Source: CAYGAW01 sp964347945 (GTDB taxonomy: Bacteria > Chloroflexota > Anaerolineae > UBA7937 > B3-Chlor). Taken from it: a stretch of 16,518 nucleotides of DNA. Location: contig CAYGAW010000044.1 in NCBI GenBank assembly GCA_964347945.1, forward strand, positions 1-16,518. Reading direction: 5' to 3'. Shown in pieces: positions 1 to 6,971 of this stretch. A model generated the notes under the pieces. The model ran no database searches and was not told the DNA's origin. It was given only the letters and a program-made list of their open reading frames with translations. Position 1 is the stretch's first letter. Each line of letters starts with the position of its first letter. The translations under genes were made by a program, and so were the position numbers.

Positions 1-2232
1 CGGGCGCAGTTTGAGCCGCCGAGCGTGACCATCACCTACCCTGACTCCGGCATCTCGACCCTGGCGGGGAGTTACCTCCCCGTCTCGGCCACCGCCTTCG
101 GCGCCGTACCCATAGCGCGGGCCGAACTGTGGGTTGATGGGCAGCTGATAGAGACGAAGGAGAGCCACGTTCCGGAGGGTGTCTCACCTCTCCACGTCTC
201 CTTCAATCTGCTTGTGACCCAAGGTCTGCACATGGTTTATGTGCGGGCGGTGAACGCTATGGGCATCATAGGGGACAGTTGGCCGGTGAACGTGGGCGGC
301 GTGGAGAGGCCGGGTCCTGACGACCCCGCCCGGGTGGTGACGGTGGAGGAGGGTCAGACGCTGGATGACATCGCCACGGCCTACGATGTCGACCCAGAGA
401 CCGCGCGGCAGTTGAACCCTGGCTTGGGTGGTCAAGAGCCGCCCCCGGGCAGCGAGGTCGTGCTTCCTCCTCCGCGGTCCAAGGTGGCGCCGGGCCCTGA
501 GGGCCCGCCGGTCGGGCCGAGGTTGCCCACCGGTGGTACCCAGCCCCCGGACGGAGGCGCGCAGCCTCCGTCAACTGGCCAGCGGCTTCGCGTCCTCCCG
601 GCAGATCCTCTCATCTCGCCCAGGGATATTATGGCCCTCGCAATGATGGGCTCACCCCCTGCTGCGCCGTCCATACTCTATGCCCATGTGTATGACTGCA
701 CCGTAAGGCTGGTGTGGATGGACGATGCCGACAACGAAGAGCGCTACGAGGTGTGGTACCTTGTGGAACCTTGGCAGGACCCCCGCCTGATCGCCGAGGT
801 GGAGCCGGGAGCCGGCAGCTGGGTCTGGGTCGAGTTTCCTGCGCCGTCCCCCGGACCCTGCACTGTCTGGGTGGAGGCGGTCAATCCCTGGGGAAGGCAG
901 CCCAGCATCAAGGTGGGCACGTCTGTTGGGGAGGATTGCCCTCAGACCCTGGCTACGCACTTGCAGGTAGAGCTGCTTGGAATGGCCGTGCCCGGCGGCT
1001 ACACCGACGTCTACTGTTACGCGTCTCTTGAGGGCGCCCGTGCTGTCCAGGTGCCCGGCGGTGAGTTGGAGAGGGGCTTCCTGGAGGCGGCAGCAGGTGT
1101 AGCCAACATCGGTCCCTGGGCCAGCGGCGACAGGAAGGTGGTGGTGCCCGTCCCTGGAGACGAGGAGCTGGAGATCCAGGGAGATTGTTTGGGTTGGTCC
1201 CCGGAGCGGGTGCTCACCGAACTGGGCAATTTCTCGGGAAAGTATCGCAGAGACAAATGGGATGGAACACCGCACCCTTTGCCGGGGAGCGGCTTCGAGA
1301 TCGACGTGGCGATCAAGCCTTTGGGGGCGGCGCTGGACACCAGTGGCCTGGTGACTACCTACGGCCGCGAGGATCCGATGATGCTTGCTCCTTATGATGT
1401 GTCGCTTGGCGCGGCCCCTCCACCAGCGGCGATCGATCCACTGGCGCGCGGACTTTCTTGGAAGTGGGACGGAGATCCAAACAGCATATCCGGCTTCCAG
1501 ATCTGGTTCAACGGGGTGTTGTACAATGCGGGTGGTGGTTGGTCGTTGGTAGATCCCCGAGCCAGGTGGTACGAGGTAAGGCTGCCGAGGGATTGTGATA
1601 TGGACGTCACATGGCTGGTTCGCGCCGTTGCGGGGCCAGCGCACTCCCCCTGGAGCGCCGTGTCGGACGAGAGCCATGTCCGGCTGCAGCCGTGCCCGGA
1701 GCCGGTGTACGCCATGGTCGCGTTCGACACCATCCACTTTCTCGAGGACTGCCAAGACCTGGATCTTCTGTGGTTCTTGGAGTTGAATGGCGTCACCAAA
1801 CACTTCCACATTGATCGTGGTACATGGGCTCACCTTGCCTTCGACTGCGGCCCCCATTCCATTGGGTTGCTGGGTCGGTATGCTCGTGTCGACTATCCCC
1901 ACACGATCGTGGTCTATCTAGGTGAGGCCAAGGATCTTCGGCGCTCAAGTCAGATCAGCATCGAGGTCACGGATGGTTTTTGGGATACCTTGGGTGTCCT
2001 CGAGGAGGACAAGAACGTTAGCGTGCACAGGGTGCTGTATGAGTTCTCCTCCCTTGAGGAGGCTCAGCAGGCCTTGGGATGCGGAAGGGAGGTCTGTGTG
2101 GGGCCAGGCAGCGGAGACCCCCTAGCCAAGGAGTATGTTGGCTATCGTGCCACACTCTGCTATACGCTGTACATTTTCCCGCAGAGCGAGTGGTCGGGCT
2201 GCGAACTGGACCAACCGTACTACATACCCTAG
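1..2232 (+). CDS. LysM and FN3-like multidomain exported protein (5' partial)
   Basis: The frame is open to the left edge, with codons for RAQFEPPS preceding the GTG at 25. That GTG is therefore probably internal, and the true start and any signal peptide lie outside the window. Counting from the GTG (735 residues): an Ig-like beta-sandwich spans about 1-92 (AELWVDGQLIET); a LysM domain spans about 103-148 (VVTVEEGQTLDDIATAYDVD, with a QLNPG turn and a VVLPP end); a Pro/Gly-rich linker spans about 149-190. Fibronectin-type-III-like modules follow at about 212-305 and 475-560 (LSWKWDGDP, ISGFQIWFNG), then a Cys-containing C-terminal region. LysM domains bind N-acetylglucosamine polymers such as peptidoglycan, so a cell-envelope location is inferred. 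Paired cysteines in the modules suit an exported, disulfide-bonded protein. The specific function is unknown. A hairpin terminator follows at 2359-2392. Confidence 0.85.
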   Translation, partial: RAQFEPPSVTITYPDSGISTLAGSYLPVSATAFGAVPIARAELWVDGQLIETKESHVPEGVSPLHVSFNLLVTQGLHMVYVRAVNAMGIIGDSWPVNVGGVERPGPDDPARVVTVEEGQTLDDIATAYDVDPETARQLNPGLGGQEPPPGSEVVLPPPRSKVAPGPEGPPVGPRLPTGGTQPPDGGAQPPSTGQRLRVLPADPLISPRDIMALAMMGSPPAAPSILYAHVYDCTVRLVWMDDADNEERYEVWYLVEPWQDPRLIAEVEPGAGSWVWVEFPAPSPGPCTVWVEAVNPWGRQPSIKVGTSVGEDCPQTLATHLQVELLGMAVPGGYTDVYCYASLEGARAVQVPGGELERGFLEAAAGVANIGPWASGDRKVVVPVPGDEELEIQGDCLGWSPERVLTELGNFSGKYRRDKWDGTPHPLPGSGFEIDVAIKPLGAALDTSGLVTTYGREDPMMLAPYDVSLGAAPPPAAIDPLARGLSWKWDGDPNSISGFQIWFNGVLYNAGGGWSLVDPRARWYEVRLPRDCDMDVTWLVRAVAGPAHSPWSAVSDESHVRLQPCPEPVYAMVAFDTIHFLEDCQDLDLLWFLELNGVTKHFHIDRGTWAHLAFDCGPHSIGLLGRYARVDYPHTIVVYLGEAKDLRRSSQISIEVTDGFWDTLGVLEEDKNVSVHRVLYEFSSLEEAQQALGCGREVCVGPGSGDPLAKEYVGYRATLCYTLYIFPQSEWSGCELDQPYYIP

Positions 2233-2300
2233 CACCACAATCTCGAGACCTCGCCTTGTCATAGCTTCTCTGGCGGCGCTGGACGGGGCCCAACATCCCG

Positions 2301-2414
2301 GCGACGCTACCCTGGGGCTCTGCCGGTGAGTGCTGTTGGGAAGAGTCGGCACATAAGTAGAAGGGGAACGTTGCACCGCTCGTTCCCCTTTTCACCTGGT
2401 CAAAGTACCCCCGG
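2301..2414 (+). repeat. left copy of tRNA-Arg-associated direct repeat
   Basis: This segment aligns without gaps to 4629-4742 at an offset of exactly 2,328 nt. The core 2337-2414 matches at 74 of 78 positions and the flank 2301-2336 at 25 of 36. Its right end (2406-2414) reproduces the last 9 nt of the tRNA-Arg gene on the opposite strand, including the acceptor-stem 3' side, and identity stops there. The arrangement resembles an attachment-site duplication made when an element inserts at a tRNA 3' end. A partial duplication of the tRNA locus is the alternative. Confidence 0.85.
2359..2392 (+). terminator. hairpin terminator downstream of the LysM gene
   Basis: AAGGGGAACG (2361-2370) and CGTTCCCCTT (2381-2390) form a perfect 10-bp stem around a 10-nt loop, with TT following. 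One A-T and one G-T pair extend the stem outward. It lies 127 nt after the LysM stop. The same stem with a different loop recurs beside the tRNA, so this copy is probably a duplicate of a tRNA terminator that now also ends the LysM transcript. Confidence 0.65.
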
Positions 2415-2599
2415 GGAAGTACTTCCTACATATACTGTCGAACTGGTATTTGCCTGACCGCCCAATCTAGGTAACCCCACGCCTGGCCGTGCAGAGTGCG
2501 TATAAAGTAATGGAGCTGGAGCGAGTATTCTGCCTGAGTTGACCGTACTGGCGCAGGGCGGTTTCTTCGTCCAAGAGCGATTTGACGAATAAGCGGAAG

Positions 2600-4099
2600 C
2601 TAACGCACGCCTTCCCATAGTGCCCGCTCTGCGGATCGAGGATCGTCCACGACCTCCGACTCCGTATCGAAGCGCACGGTTGCCCTGCGGCTAAGATCGT
2701 ACTTCGGCCAGCCGCAGTCACCATTGGTGGCAAACGCCACCCATGCCGCGTGCATGGTGTCCGCGAGCTGTTGCGGAGGGTCGGCTCCCCAGAGCGGCTC
2801 AGTCGCCTTGCCGAGCGTGTCGAAGACGAAGGCGATGTCGATCGCATGGCATGCACCAAGGAGCCCGTTGAACTGCGGTGAGCGCCAGGCGAGCTCGTAC
2901 ATGTGCGTGGCCGAGGCGCTCTTCGCGTGGGCGTCGGCCAGGCGAATCGCAGGGATCCGCCAATACCAGTCGGTCTGGACTGCTGAGAGCAGATCGCCCG
3001 CGCTCGCGTTGGGATATGCCGCGCGATAGGCGGCGAGCGTCGATTCGACCGGGAGCCCGTAGGCCATCACGGCGGCGGCCAAGGCCTCGGCGGTGACCTG
3101 GTCGATCGCGCCCCCTGGTACCAGGAACAATCTCGTTTCATCGGCGTTCGTGCCGACGATGAGATCGACACCCCCGCCGGCTCCGGCAGCAACGCGCTCG
3201 ATCGGACGCGCGGGGATGATCTTTCCATCGACCACCGGCTGCCACGGCAGCATGGAGGTCACCACCTCGATACCCCAGCGCTCTGGGTCGGGATACGTGA
3301 CGAGATCGGCCCTCAACGCCGCTTGCGCCTCGAGCATGCGATCGAGCGGTCCCGCTGCGATCGTTTCTCGAGTGGCTTCGACGCCAAGCTTCTCCGCGAG
3401 GCTCTCGGTGACTCGCTTCGCGGTCGCGGCCGACATCGCGTGATGAGCCGACCCACTCTGCACGATCGCGCGCCGGAAAAGGCCCTCGGCACGGGGCATC
3501 GAAAGCAGCGTGCCGATGCTCAACGCACCAGCGGACTCGCCGAAGATGGTCACGTTGCCAGGATCGCCACCAAAGGCGGCGATGTTGTCTCGTACCCACT
3601 CGAGCGCGGCGATCTGGTCGAGCAAGCCGAAGTTGGCGTTTCCCTCGCCTAGATAGAGGAAGCCGTCGGCGCCAATTCGATAATTGATCGTCACGCAGAC
3701 GATGCCGTCGCGGGCGAAACGACTGCCGTCATACCAGGGCGATGCACCCGTTCCGTGATACTCAAACATACCGCCAGGAATCCACACCATCACCGGTCGA
3801 CGCACTGACCCGAGTTCGGGCGACCAGATATTGAGATTCAGGCAATCCTCACCCGGGTCCGCAGTCTCTGGTGGGAGGAGTTCCTGTTCCTGTATCTGCG
3901 GCGGAATCGGCGGGTACGGTGGCTTCGGGCCAAAGGCGAGCGCCTCTCGCACGCCGCTCCAGGGCGGAACCGGCTGTGGGGGCCGAAGCCGATTGGCGCC
4001 AAACGGTGGCGCCGCATAGGGGATGCCCTTGAACGTGTTCACGCCATCGGCAACGCTGCCACGGACCTCCCCACATCGGGTCTTGACAACTGTATTCAT
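2600..4099 (-). CDS. type-B carboxylesterase / para-nitrobenzyl esterase family
   Basis: A 499-residue alpha/beta hydrolase of normal family length, predicted to hydrolyse carboxylic esters; the substrate is unknown. Visible motifs: family signature EDCLNLN (84-90), nucleophile elbow GESAG with Ser189, acid Glu321 in GTNADE, and His418 in GACHAIDIAF. The oxyanion-hole segment reads WIPGGMF (106-112) where the family usually has HGGGF or HGGAF, so His is replaced by Pro. No signal peptide is evident, which suggests a cytoplasmic enzyme. The ATG is fixed by a strong Shine-Dalgarno sequence, AAGGAGGT, 6 nt upstream. The gene stands alone between two direct repeats, with a candidate promoter near 4375-4402. 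Arg codons look mostly CGN, which may hint at separate ancestry, but I did not compute this. Confidence 0.93.
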   Translation of the reverse strand: MNTVVKTRCGEVRGSVADGVNTFKGIPYAAPPFGANRLRPPQPVPPWSGVREALAFGPKPPYPPIPPQIQEQELLPPETADPGEDCLNLNIWSPELGSVRRPVMVWIPGGMFEYHGTGASPWYDGSRFARDGIVCVTINYRIGADGFLYLGEGNANFGLLDQIAALEWVRDNIAAFGGDPGNVTIFGESAGALSIGTLLSMPRAEGLFRRAIVQSGSAHHAMSAATAKRVTESLAEKLGVEATRETIAAGPLDRMLEAQAALRADLVTYPDPERWGIEVVTSMLPWQPVVDGKIIPARPIERVAAGAGGGVDLIVGTNADETRLFLVPGGAIDQVTAEALAAAVMAYGLPVESTLAAYRAAYPNASAGDLLSAVQTDWYWRIPAIRLADAHAKSASATHMYELAWRSPQFNGLLGACHAIDIAFVFDTLGKATEPLWGADPPQQLADTMHAAWVAFATNGDCGWPKYDLSRRATVRFDTESEVVDDPRSAERALWEGVR

Positions 4100-4105
4100 G
4101 TGTAT

Positions 4106-4113
4106 ACCTCCTT
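4106..4113 (-). promoter_or_regulatory. strong Shine-Dalgarno of the esterase gene
   Basis: The minus strand reads AAGGAGGT, fully complementary to the anti-SD core, 6 nt before the ATG at 4099. It fixes the start codon and suggests efficient translation. Confidence 0.85.
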
Positions 4114-4151
4114 CAAAGCGCTCTGGTCCTTGGCAGAGATACTTTCGCAGA

Positions 4152-4301
4152 TCACAGCACTCCTGATCTTTCTCCTTCGTAAATCGGTTGCAGAGTGGCT
4201 TCGGCTTGATTCAGGCTGGGTGTCAGCCCAGGACCGGGAGCAGCACGCCCAGCCAGCACGCCTGCTACAGCAATGATTGTCACTGCCGCTCTCTTGCCCA
4301 A
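4152..4301 (-). CDS. possible small ORF with signal-peptide-like N-terminus
   Basis: From a TTG at 4301, preceded by GAGGAGGAG about 7 nt upstream, a 49-codon frame runs to TGA at 4152. It begins MGKRAAVTIIAVAGVLAGRA: a basic start, a hydrophobic stretch and small residues, like a secretion signal. The remaining 29 residues are polar and unrecognised. A GTG at 4319 in the same frame lacks its own SD. The frame ends 52 nt before the esterase ATG, so the two could be co-transcribed. It may be a real secreted peptide, a truncated remnant of a secreted protein, or chance. Confidence 0.3.
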   Translation of the reverse strand: MGKRAAVTIIAVAGVLAGRAAPGPGLTPSLNQAEATLQPIYEGERSGVL

Positions 4302-4374
4302 TAGGGAGCTCCTCCTCACGAAGTCGAGAATCCACCGTCTGTAGGAGTCTGGTGCGGGCAGCTCAGTGTGGCCA

Positions 4375-4402
4375 ATTGTACCACCGATCGGTGAAGTGTC
4401 AC
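4375..4402 (-). promoter_or_regulatory. candidate promoter with palindrome for small ORF and esterase
   Basis: On the minus strand, GTGACA (4397-4402) and TACAAT (4375-4380) are spaced by 16 nt, each matching the sigma-70 consensus at 5 of 6 positions. A perfect 12-nt palindrome, CACCGATCGGTG (4382-4393), sits inside the spacer and could be a repressor site. The position fits transcription of the small ORF and the esterase, with a leader of about 65 nt before the TTG. Confidence 0.4.
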
Positions 4403-4628
4403 CAAGAGTTTCATATCAAACCAGGACTGGGAGGGGGCGGGTCGGATCCGCCACCCAGCAAGAAAGACGTGAGAGGGATGCCTGGTGACGTGCTGCTGGC
4501 TTGCACTTGCTCAACAGCTTCCGAACCGCCCTAGCCAGGCTGACGGTCCGCCACGTACACCGCCCCCGCCCCCACGTGATCCGCGCCCGGCTGCGGCTGG
4601 CAGCGGAAGCAGCCAACCTCGAAGAGAA
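4403..4628. other. non-coding stretch between esterase promoter and right repeat
   Basis: Very GC-rich, with runs of G and C. Open frames exist on both strands but have no convincing start, SD or recognisable protein. I see no gene here. It may hold decayed sequence from the event that created the flanking repeats. Confidence 0.4.
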
Positions 4629-4742
4629 GCGCCGGTGCCTTGAGGCTGTGCCAGGGAATGCCGCTGGGAAGAGTCAGCACATAAGTAGAAGGGGAACGCT
4701 CCACTGCTCGTTCCCCTTTTCACCTGGTCAAAGTACCCCCGG
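4629..4742 (+). repeat. right copy of direct repeat, overlapping tRNA-Arg 3' end
   Basis: Partner of 2301-2414 in the same orientation. It starts downstream of the tRNA gene and runs 9 nt into its 3' end (4734-4742). It contains the tRNA's own terminator hairpin, so this is most likely the original copy. Differences from the left copy in the core are one base at 4676 and three bases in the hairpin loop. Confidence 0.85.
4687..4720 (-). terminator. hairpin terminator of tRNA-Arg
   Basis: A perfect 10-bp stem (AAGGGGAACG 4689-4698, CGTTCCCCTT 4709-4718) with a 10-nt loop begins 14 nt after the tRNA 3' end. The stem is identical to the left copy while the loop differs at 3 positions. On the minus strand the trailing T-run is weak (CTACTT); the plus strand has TTTT, so it may work in both directions. 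Confidence 0.55.
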
Positions 4743-4806
4743 CGCGACTCGAACGCGCGCACACGGCTTCGGAGGCCGCTGCTCTATCCGCCTGAGCTAC
4801 GGGGGC
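4734..4806 (-). tRNA. tRNA-Arg, anticodon CCG
   Basis: A 73-nt cloverleaf folds on the minus strand. The 7-bp acceptor pairs GCCCCCG with CGGGGGT (first pair G-U). The D arm is GCTC/GAGC, the anticodon stem GCGGC/GCCGT, and the loop CTCCGAA with anticodon CCG, which reads the Arg codon CGG. The variable loop is 4 nt and the T arm is GCGCG-TTCGAGT-CGCGC. The discriminator base is A and CCA is not encoded. A promoter lies just upstream at 4819-4847. The 3' end is shared with the left repeat near 2406-2414. Confidence 0.95.
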
Positions 4807-4818
4807 ACGTCTGGTTCC

Positions 4819-4847
4819 AGTATAGCACAGGACTAGCCTTCTGGCAA
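4819..4847 (-). promoter_or_regulatory. promoter of tRNA-Arg
   Basis: TTGCCA (4842-4847) and TATACT (4819-4824) on the minus strand with a 17-nt spacer, each 5 of 6 to consensus. The start point would fall about 5-6 nt before the mature tRNA 5' end. The -35 box lies inside the last codons of the GNAT gene. Confidence 0.65.
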
Positions 4848-5462
4848 CTCCTCGTCGAGGTCTTCAACCCCGGTGACCGCCAGCTCGAGCCGCACCTCGT
4901 CCCGCACGGGGATGCCGGCGAAGCCCGACTCATCCCCACCATGCTGCTCAAGGATTCGCCCCGGCACCACCTCCTCGATGACGAAGCCCAAGCGCTGATA
5001 GAATTCCAGTGCCGGCAGATCGTCGTTGGACGTGGCCACGATGAGGCGCGACACGCCCCTCTTCCGGGCTTCCTGCCCGGCAGTCTTGACCAGCTCCTTC
5101 CCCACGCCAGCCCCCTGATACTCAGGCAGGACGTTGAGCACCACTATGTTCAGCGCGTCCCTCTCGATGGCGTACGACAGGAAGCCAACCAACCGGTCGC
5201 CCACAGACGCGACGAAGGCAGGCAAGTCGGACACGTCGTACTCTCCGTCGAAGCACTCCATTTGCGTCTCCCCCCAGAAGTCGAGGGCCATCTGCTTCAA
5301 GCGGGGATAGTCTTCCTCGATCGATACCCGAACCTCGAAGGCCGGTGCCTTCCGCTGAGGAGGCGAAGCCACCACCGCCAGTCTGGCATGCACGGGACAC
5401 AAAGAGACGCCGGTGCGAGCACACCTGTACCAAGCAGGCCGCTCGCAGAACTTGCATCTCAT
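4833..5462 (-). CDS. GNAT N-acetyltransferase with N-terminal zinc-knuckle-like segment
   Basis: A 209-residue protein. Residues 1-27 hold C3-x2-C6, C14 and C22-x2-H25, spaced like a small treble-clef or B-box-type zinc site. Residues 44-195 form a GNAT fold: motif A is VVLNVLPEYQGAGVGKELV (107-125), with the acetyl-CoA pyrophosphate loop QGAGVG at 116-121. Motif B is ALEFYQRLGF (151-160). It would transfer an acyl group from acyl-CoA to an amine; the substrate is unknown. The ATG directly follows the TGA of the glycosyltransferase gene, and GGAGGT lies 7 nt upstream within that gene, so translation is probably coupled. It is the last gene of a four-gene operon. Confidence 0.88.
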   Translation of the reverse strand: MRCKFCERPAWYRCARTGVSLCPVHARLAVVASPPQRKAPAFEVRVSIEEDYPRLKQMALDFWGETQMECFDGEYDVSDLPAFVASVGDRLVGFLSYAIERDALNIVVLNVLPEYQGAGVGKELVKTAGQEARKRGVSRLIVATSNDDLPALEFYQRLGFVIEEVVPGRILEQHGGDESGFAGIPVRDEVRLELAVTGVEDLDEELPEG

Positions 5463-6971
5463 TCAGCTGACCTCCGTTGCCGAGAAGTCGTCGGGACGCT
5501 GTAGCGAGTAGAGATACACGTCTACTCGGGCGAACCTACTACGTCTCAGCACGTCGCTATGGGTTTGGAACCATTCCCTGACCAATCCTCGCGAGTCCCA
5601 CAACTCTTCCTCGCTGACCACCAGCCAGACCATTTCGTGCCCCGCGGTCGCCTCGTCCATCGCCCGGCCCACGTCCTCAGATGCCATGCCCCCATTGGTG
5701 TACGGTGGCTCAGCCCAACGGAAGGAGGGACCGTAGTAGTAAACGAACACCCCCCTTCCGTGAGGAATGAGGAACATCATCAGATCCCCGCGTCCATCCT
5801 GCCTGACGTACTCCGCAGCGGAGCGGAAATCGGACTTGATCGGACTGTGTCCCTGTAGCGACACCACGTAAATGTTGGATACCAGCACCACAGCAAAGCA
5901 AGCCACTGCCAGAGCGCGGGACCGTTGCCTCACCGCCACCAGACCGCAGGAAAGCAGGAGCAGATAGGCGGGAACGACAGTGATCAGATACCGGTCGGTG
6001 AAGATGGGCATGCCCAGTGAGATCAGGAACACGAGGACGACAGGCAGAAAGAGATAGAGGCTTAAGGAGATGCTCTCCTGGCGTTCCTCAAGAACGCGCC
6101 TCACGCCGTTGGACTCCACCGATGTATCGGTGCGTGTGTAGAGGAACATCCCTGCCAGAAGCAGGAAGACGAAGAGGGTTATCGGCACCAAGCTCCAGTA
6201 TGGTGCAGCATTGAGGCTGAAGGCGAAGAGGAGAATGTTCAACACCTCGTGCAGCCGGTAGAATTGGTGACCTGTGGCGAACGGCGAGAACAGAAGCGGG
6301 ACCTCCCACCGAGCCAGAGGTACATACGGCAGAGCCAGGATAAGAAATGCCACCAGCCACATCCTGAGGGCCGTCCGGTAGCGAGGCCAGGTTACGAGAA
6401 ACAGACACCAGTGGAAAGGAACGAGGAGCACCGACAGCAGATGGACGTACATAGAGGCGGCCATGATCGCCAGATAGGAGACCCATAGATAGACACGCGG
6501 TCGCTCCAGGGCCACGAGGTAGACGTACGTTGAGGCCATGGACAGCAGAAGAAGGAGGGCATACATCTTGCCCTCCTGAGAATACCAGATGAGGAACGGA
6601 GAAGTAGTGCACAAGAGAGTGGCCACCAGGCTGCCACTCCAGCCCATCCACTGCCTCCCCAGTTTGAAGATCAGAGGTACAGCGAGCACCCCGCAGACCA
6701 GCGACAGAAATCTGACGCCGAACTCGGTGTCTCCCACAAGCCGGGTCCAGAAGTGCAAGATGAGGTAGTAGAGGGGACCATTGTGTCCGGGCCTGACGAA
6801 TAGAGGAAGCAGACCGCTCAGATCGCGACGGGAGAACCGAATCGCGTCCATCTCGTCGCGCCACAAGCTCTGGAAGTCCAGCTGATAGATACGAAGCGCA
6901 AAGGCCAGGAGAACCAACAGGATCAGAAAAAGACGGGCTGCGTCTGCCGAGGCAGACCGCCTGGGGTTCAT
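5463..6971 (-). CDS. GT-C family glycosyltransferase (GT39 / ArnT-PMT-like) membrane protein
   Basis: About 502 residues with many hydrophobic segments in the N-terminal two thirds and a soluble C-terminal domain of roughly 110 residues. The first external loop carries QSLWRDEMDA (35-44). The Asp-Glu pair there is typical of the catalytic loop in polyprenyl-phosphate-sugar-dependent mannosyltransferases and related GT-C enzymes. HNGPLYYLILHFW (64-76) and SPFLIWYSQEGKMYAL (125-140) match the conserved pattern of this group. It likely moves a sugar from a lipid carrier to a protein or glycolipid on the outer face of the membrane; donor and acceptor are unknown. A GTG at 6974 could also start it. 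I prefer the ATG at 6971, which overlaps the upstream stop as TGATG. Confidence 0.87.
   Translation of the reverse strand: MNPRRSASADAARLFLILLVLLAFALRIYQLDFQSLWRDEMDAIRFSRRDLSGLLPLFVRPGHNGPLYYLILHFWTRLVGDTEFGVRFLSLVCGVLAVPLIFKLGRQWMGWSGSLVATLLCTTSPFLIWYSQEGKMYALLLLLSMASTYVYLVALERPRVYLWVSYLAIMAASMYVHLLSVLLVPFHWCLFLVTWPRYRTALRMWLVAFLILALPYVPLARWEVPLLFSPFATGHQFYRLHEVLNILLFAFSLNAAPYWSLVPITLFVFLLLAGMFLYTRTDTSVESNGVRRVLEERQESISLSLYLFLPVVLVFLISLGMPIFTDRYLITVVPAYLLLLSCGLVAVRQRSRALAVACFAVVLVSNIYVVSLQGHSPIKSDFRSAAEYVRQDGRGDLMMFLIPHGRGVFVYYYGPSFRWAEPPYTNGGMASEDVGRAMDEATAGHEMVWLVVSEEELWDSRGLVREWFQTHSDVLRRSRFARVDVYLYSLQRPDDFSATEVS

Larger units (their letters stand above)
2233..2599. other. intergenic region between LysM gene and esterase
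   Basis: No gene is supported here. The stretch holds the left copy of the tRNA-associated direct repeat (2301-2414) with its hairpin. From 2415 to 2599 there is unique sequence of slightly lower GC. A short coding-like tail on the plus strand at 2521-2592 ends in TAA, but it has no start codon, no ribosome binding site and a stop just upstream, so it is at most a remnant. Confidence 0.5.

Noticed and set aside
652..1902. Long minus-strand open frame (416 codons) inside the LysM gene
   Set aside because: It is a GC-driven shadow of the plus-strand gene, with no SD or recognisable domains.
2521..2592. Plus-strand coding-like tail ending QERFDE before a stop codon
   Set aside because: There is no start codon or SD, a stop lies a few codons upstream, and I do not recognise it. 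It could be a remnant, but it is too short to call.
2415..4628. Integrase or transposase expected for a tRNA-bounded element
   Set aside because: No such gene or recognisable fragment is readable in the segment on either strand, so mobility is only inferred from the repeats.
4501..4836. Plus-strand open frame of 111 codons with a coding-like stretch (EEKRRCLEAVPGNAAG)
   Set aside because: It runs straight through the antisense of the tRNA-Arg gene and the repeat, and lacks a good ribosome binding site. The aligned left repeat does not keep the protein pattern.
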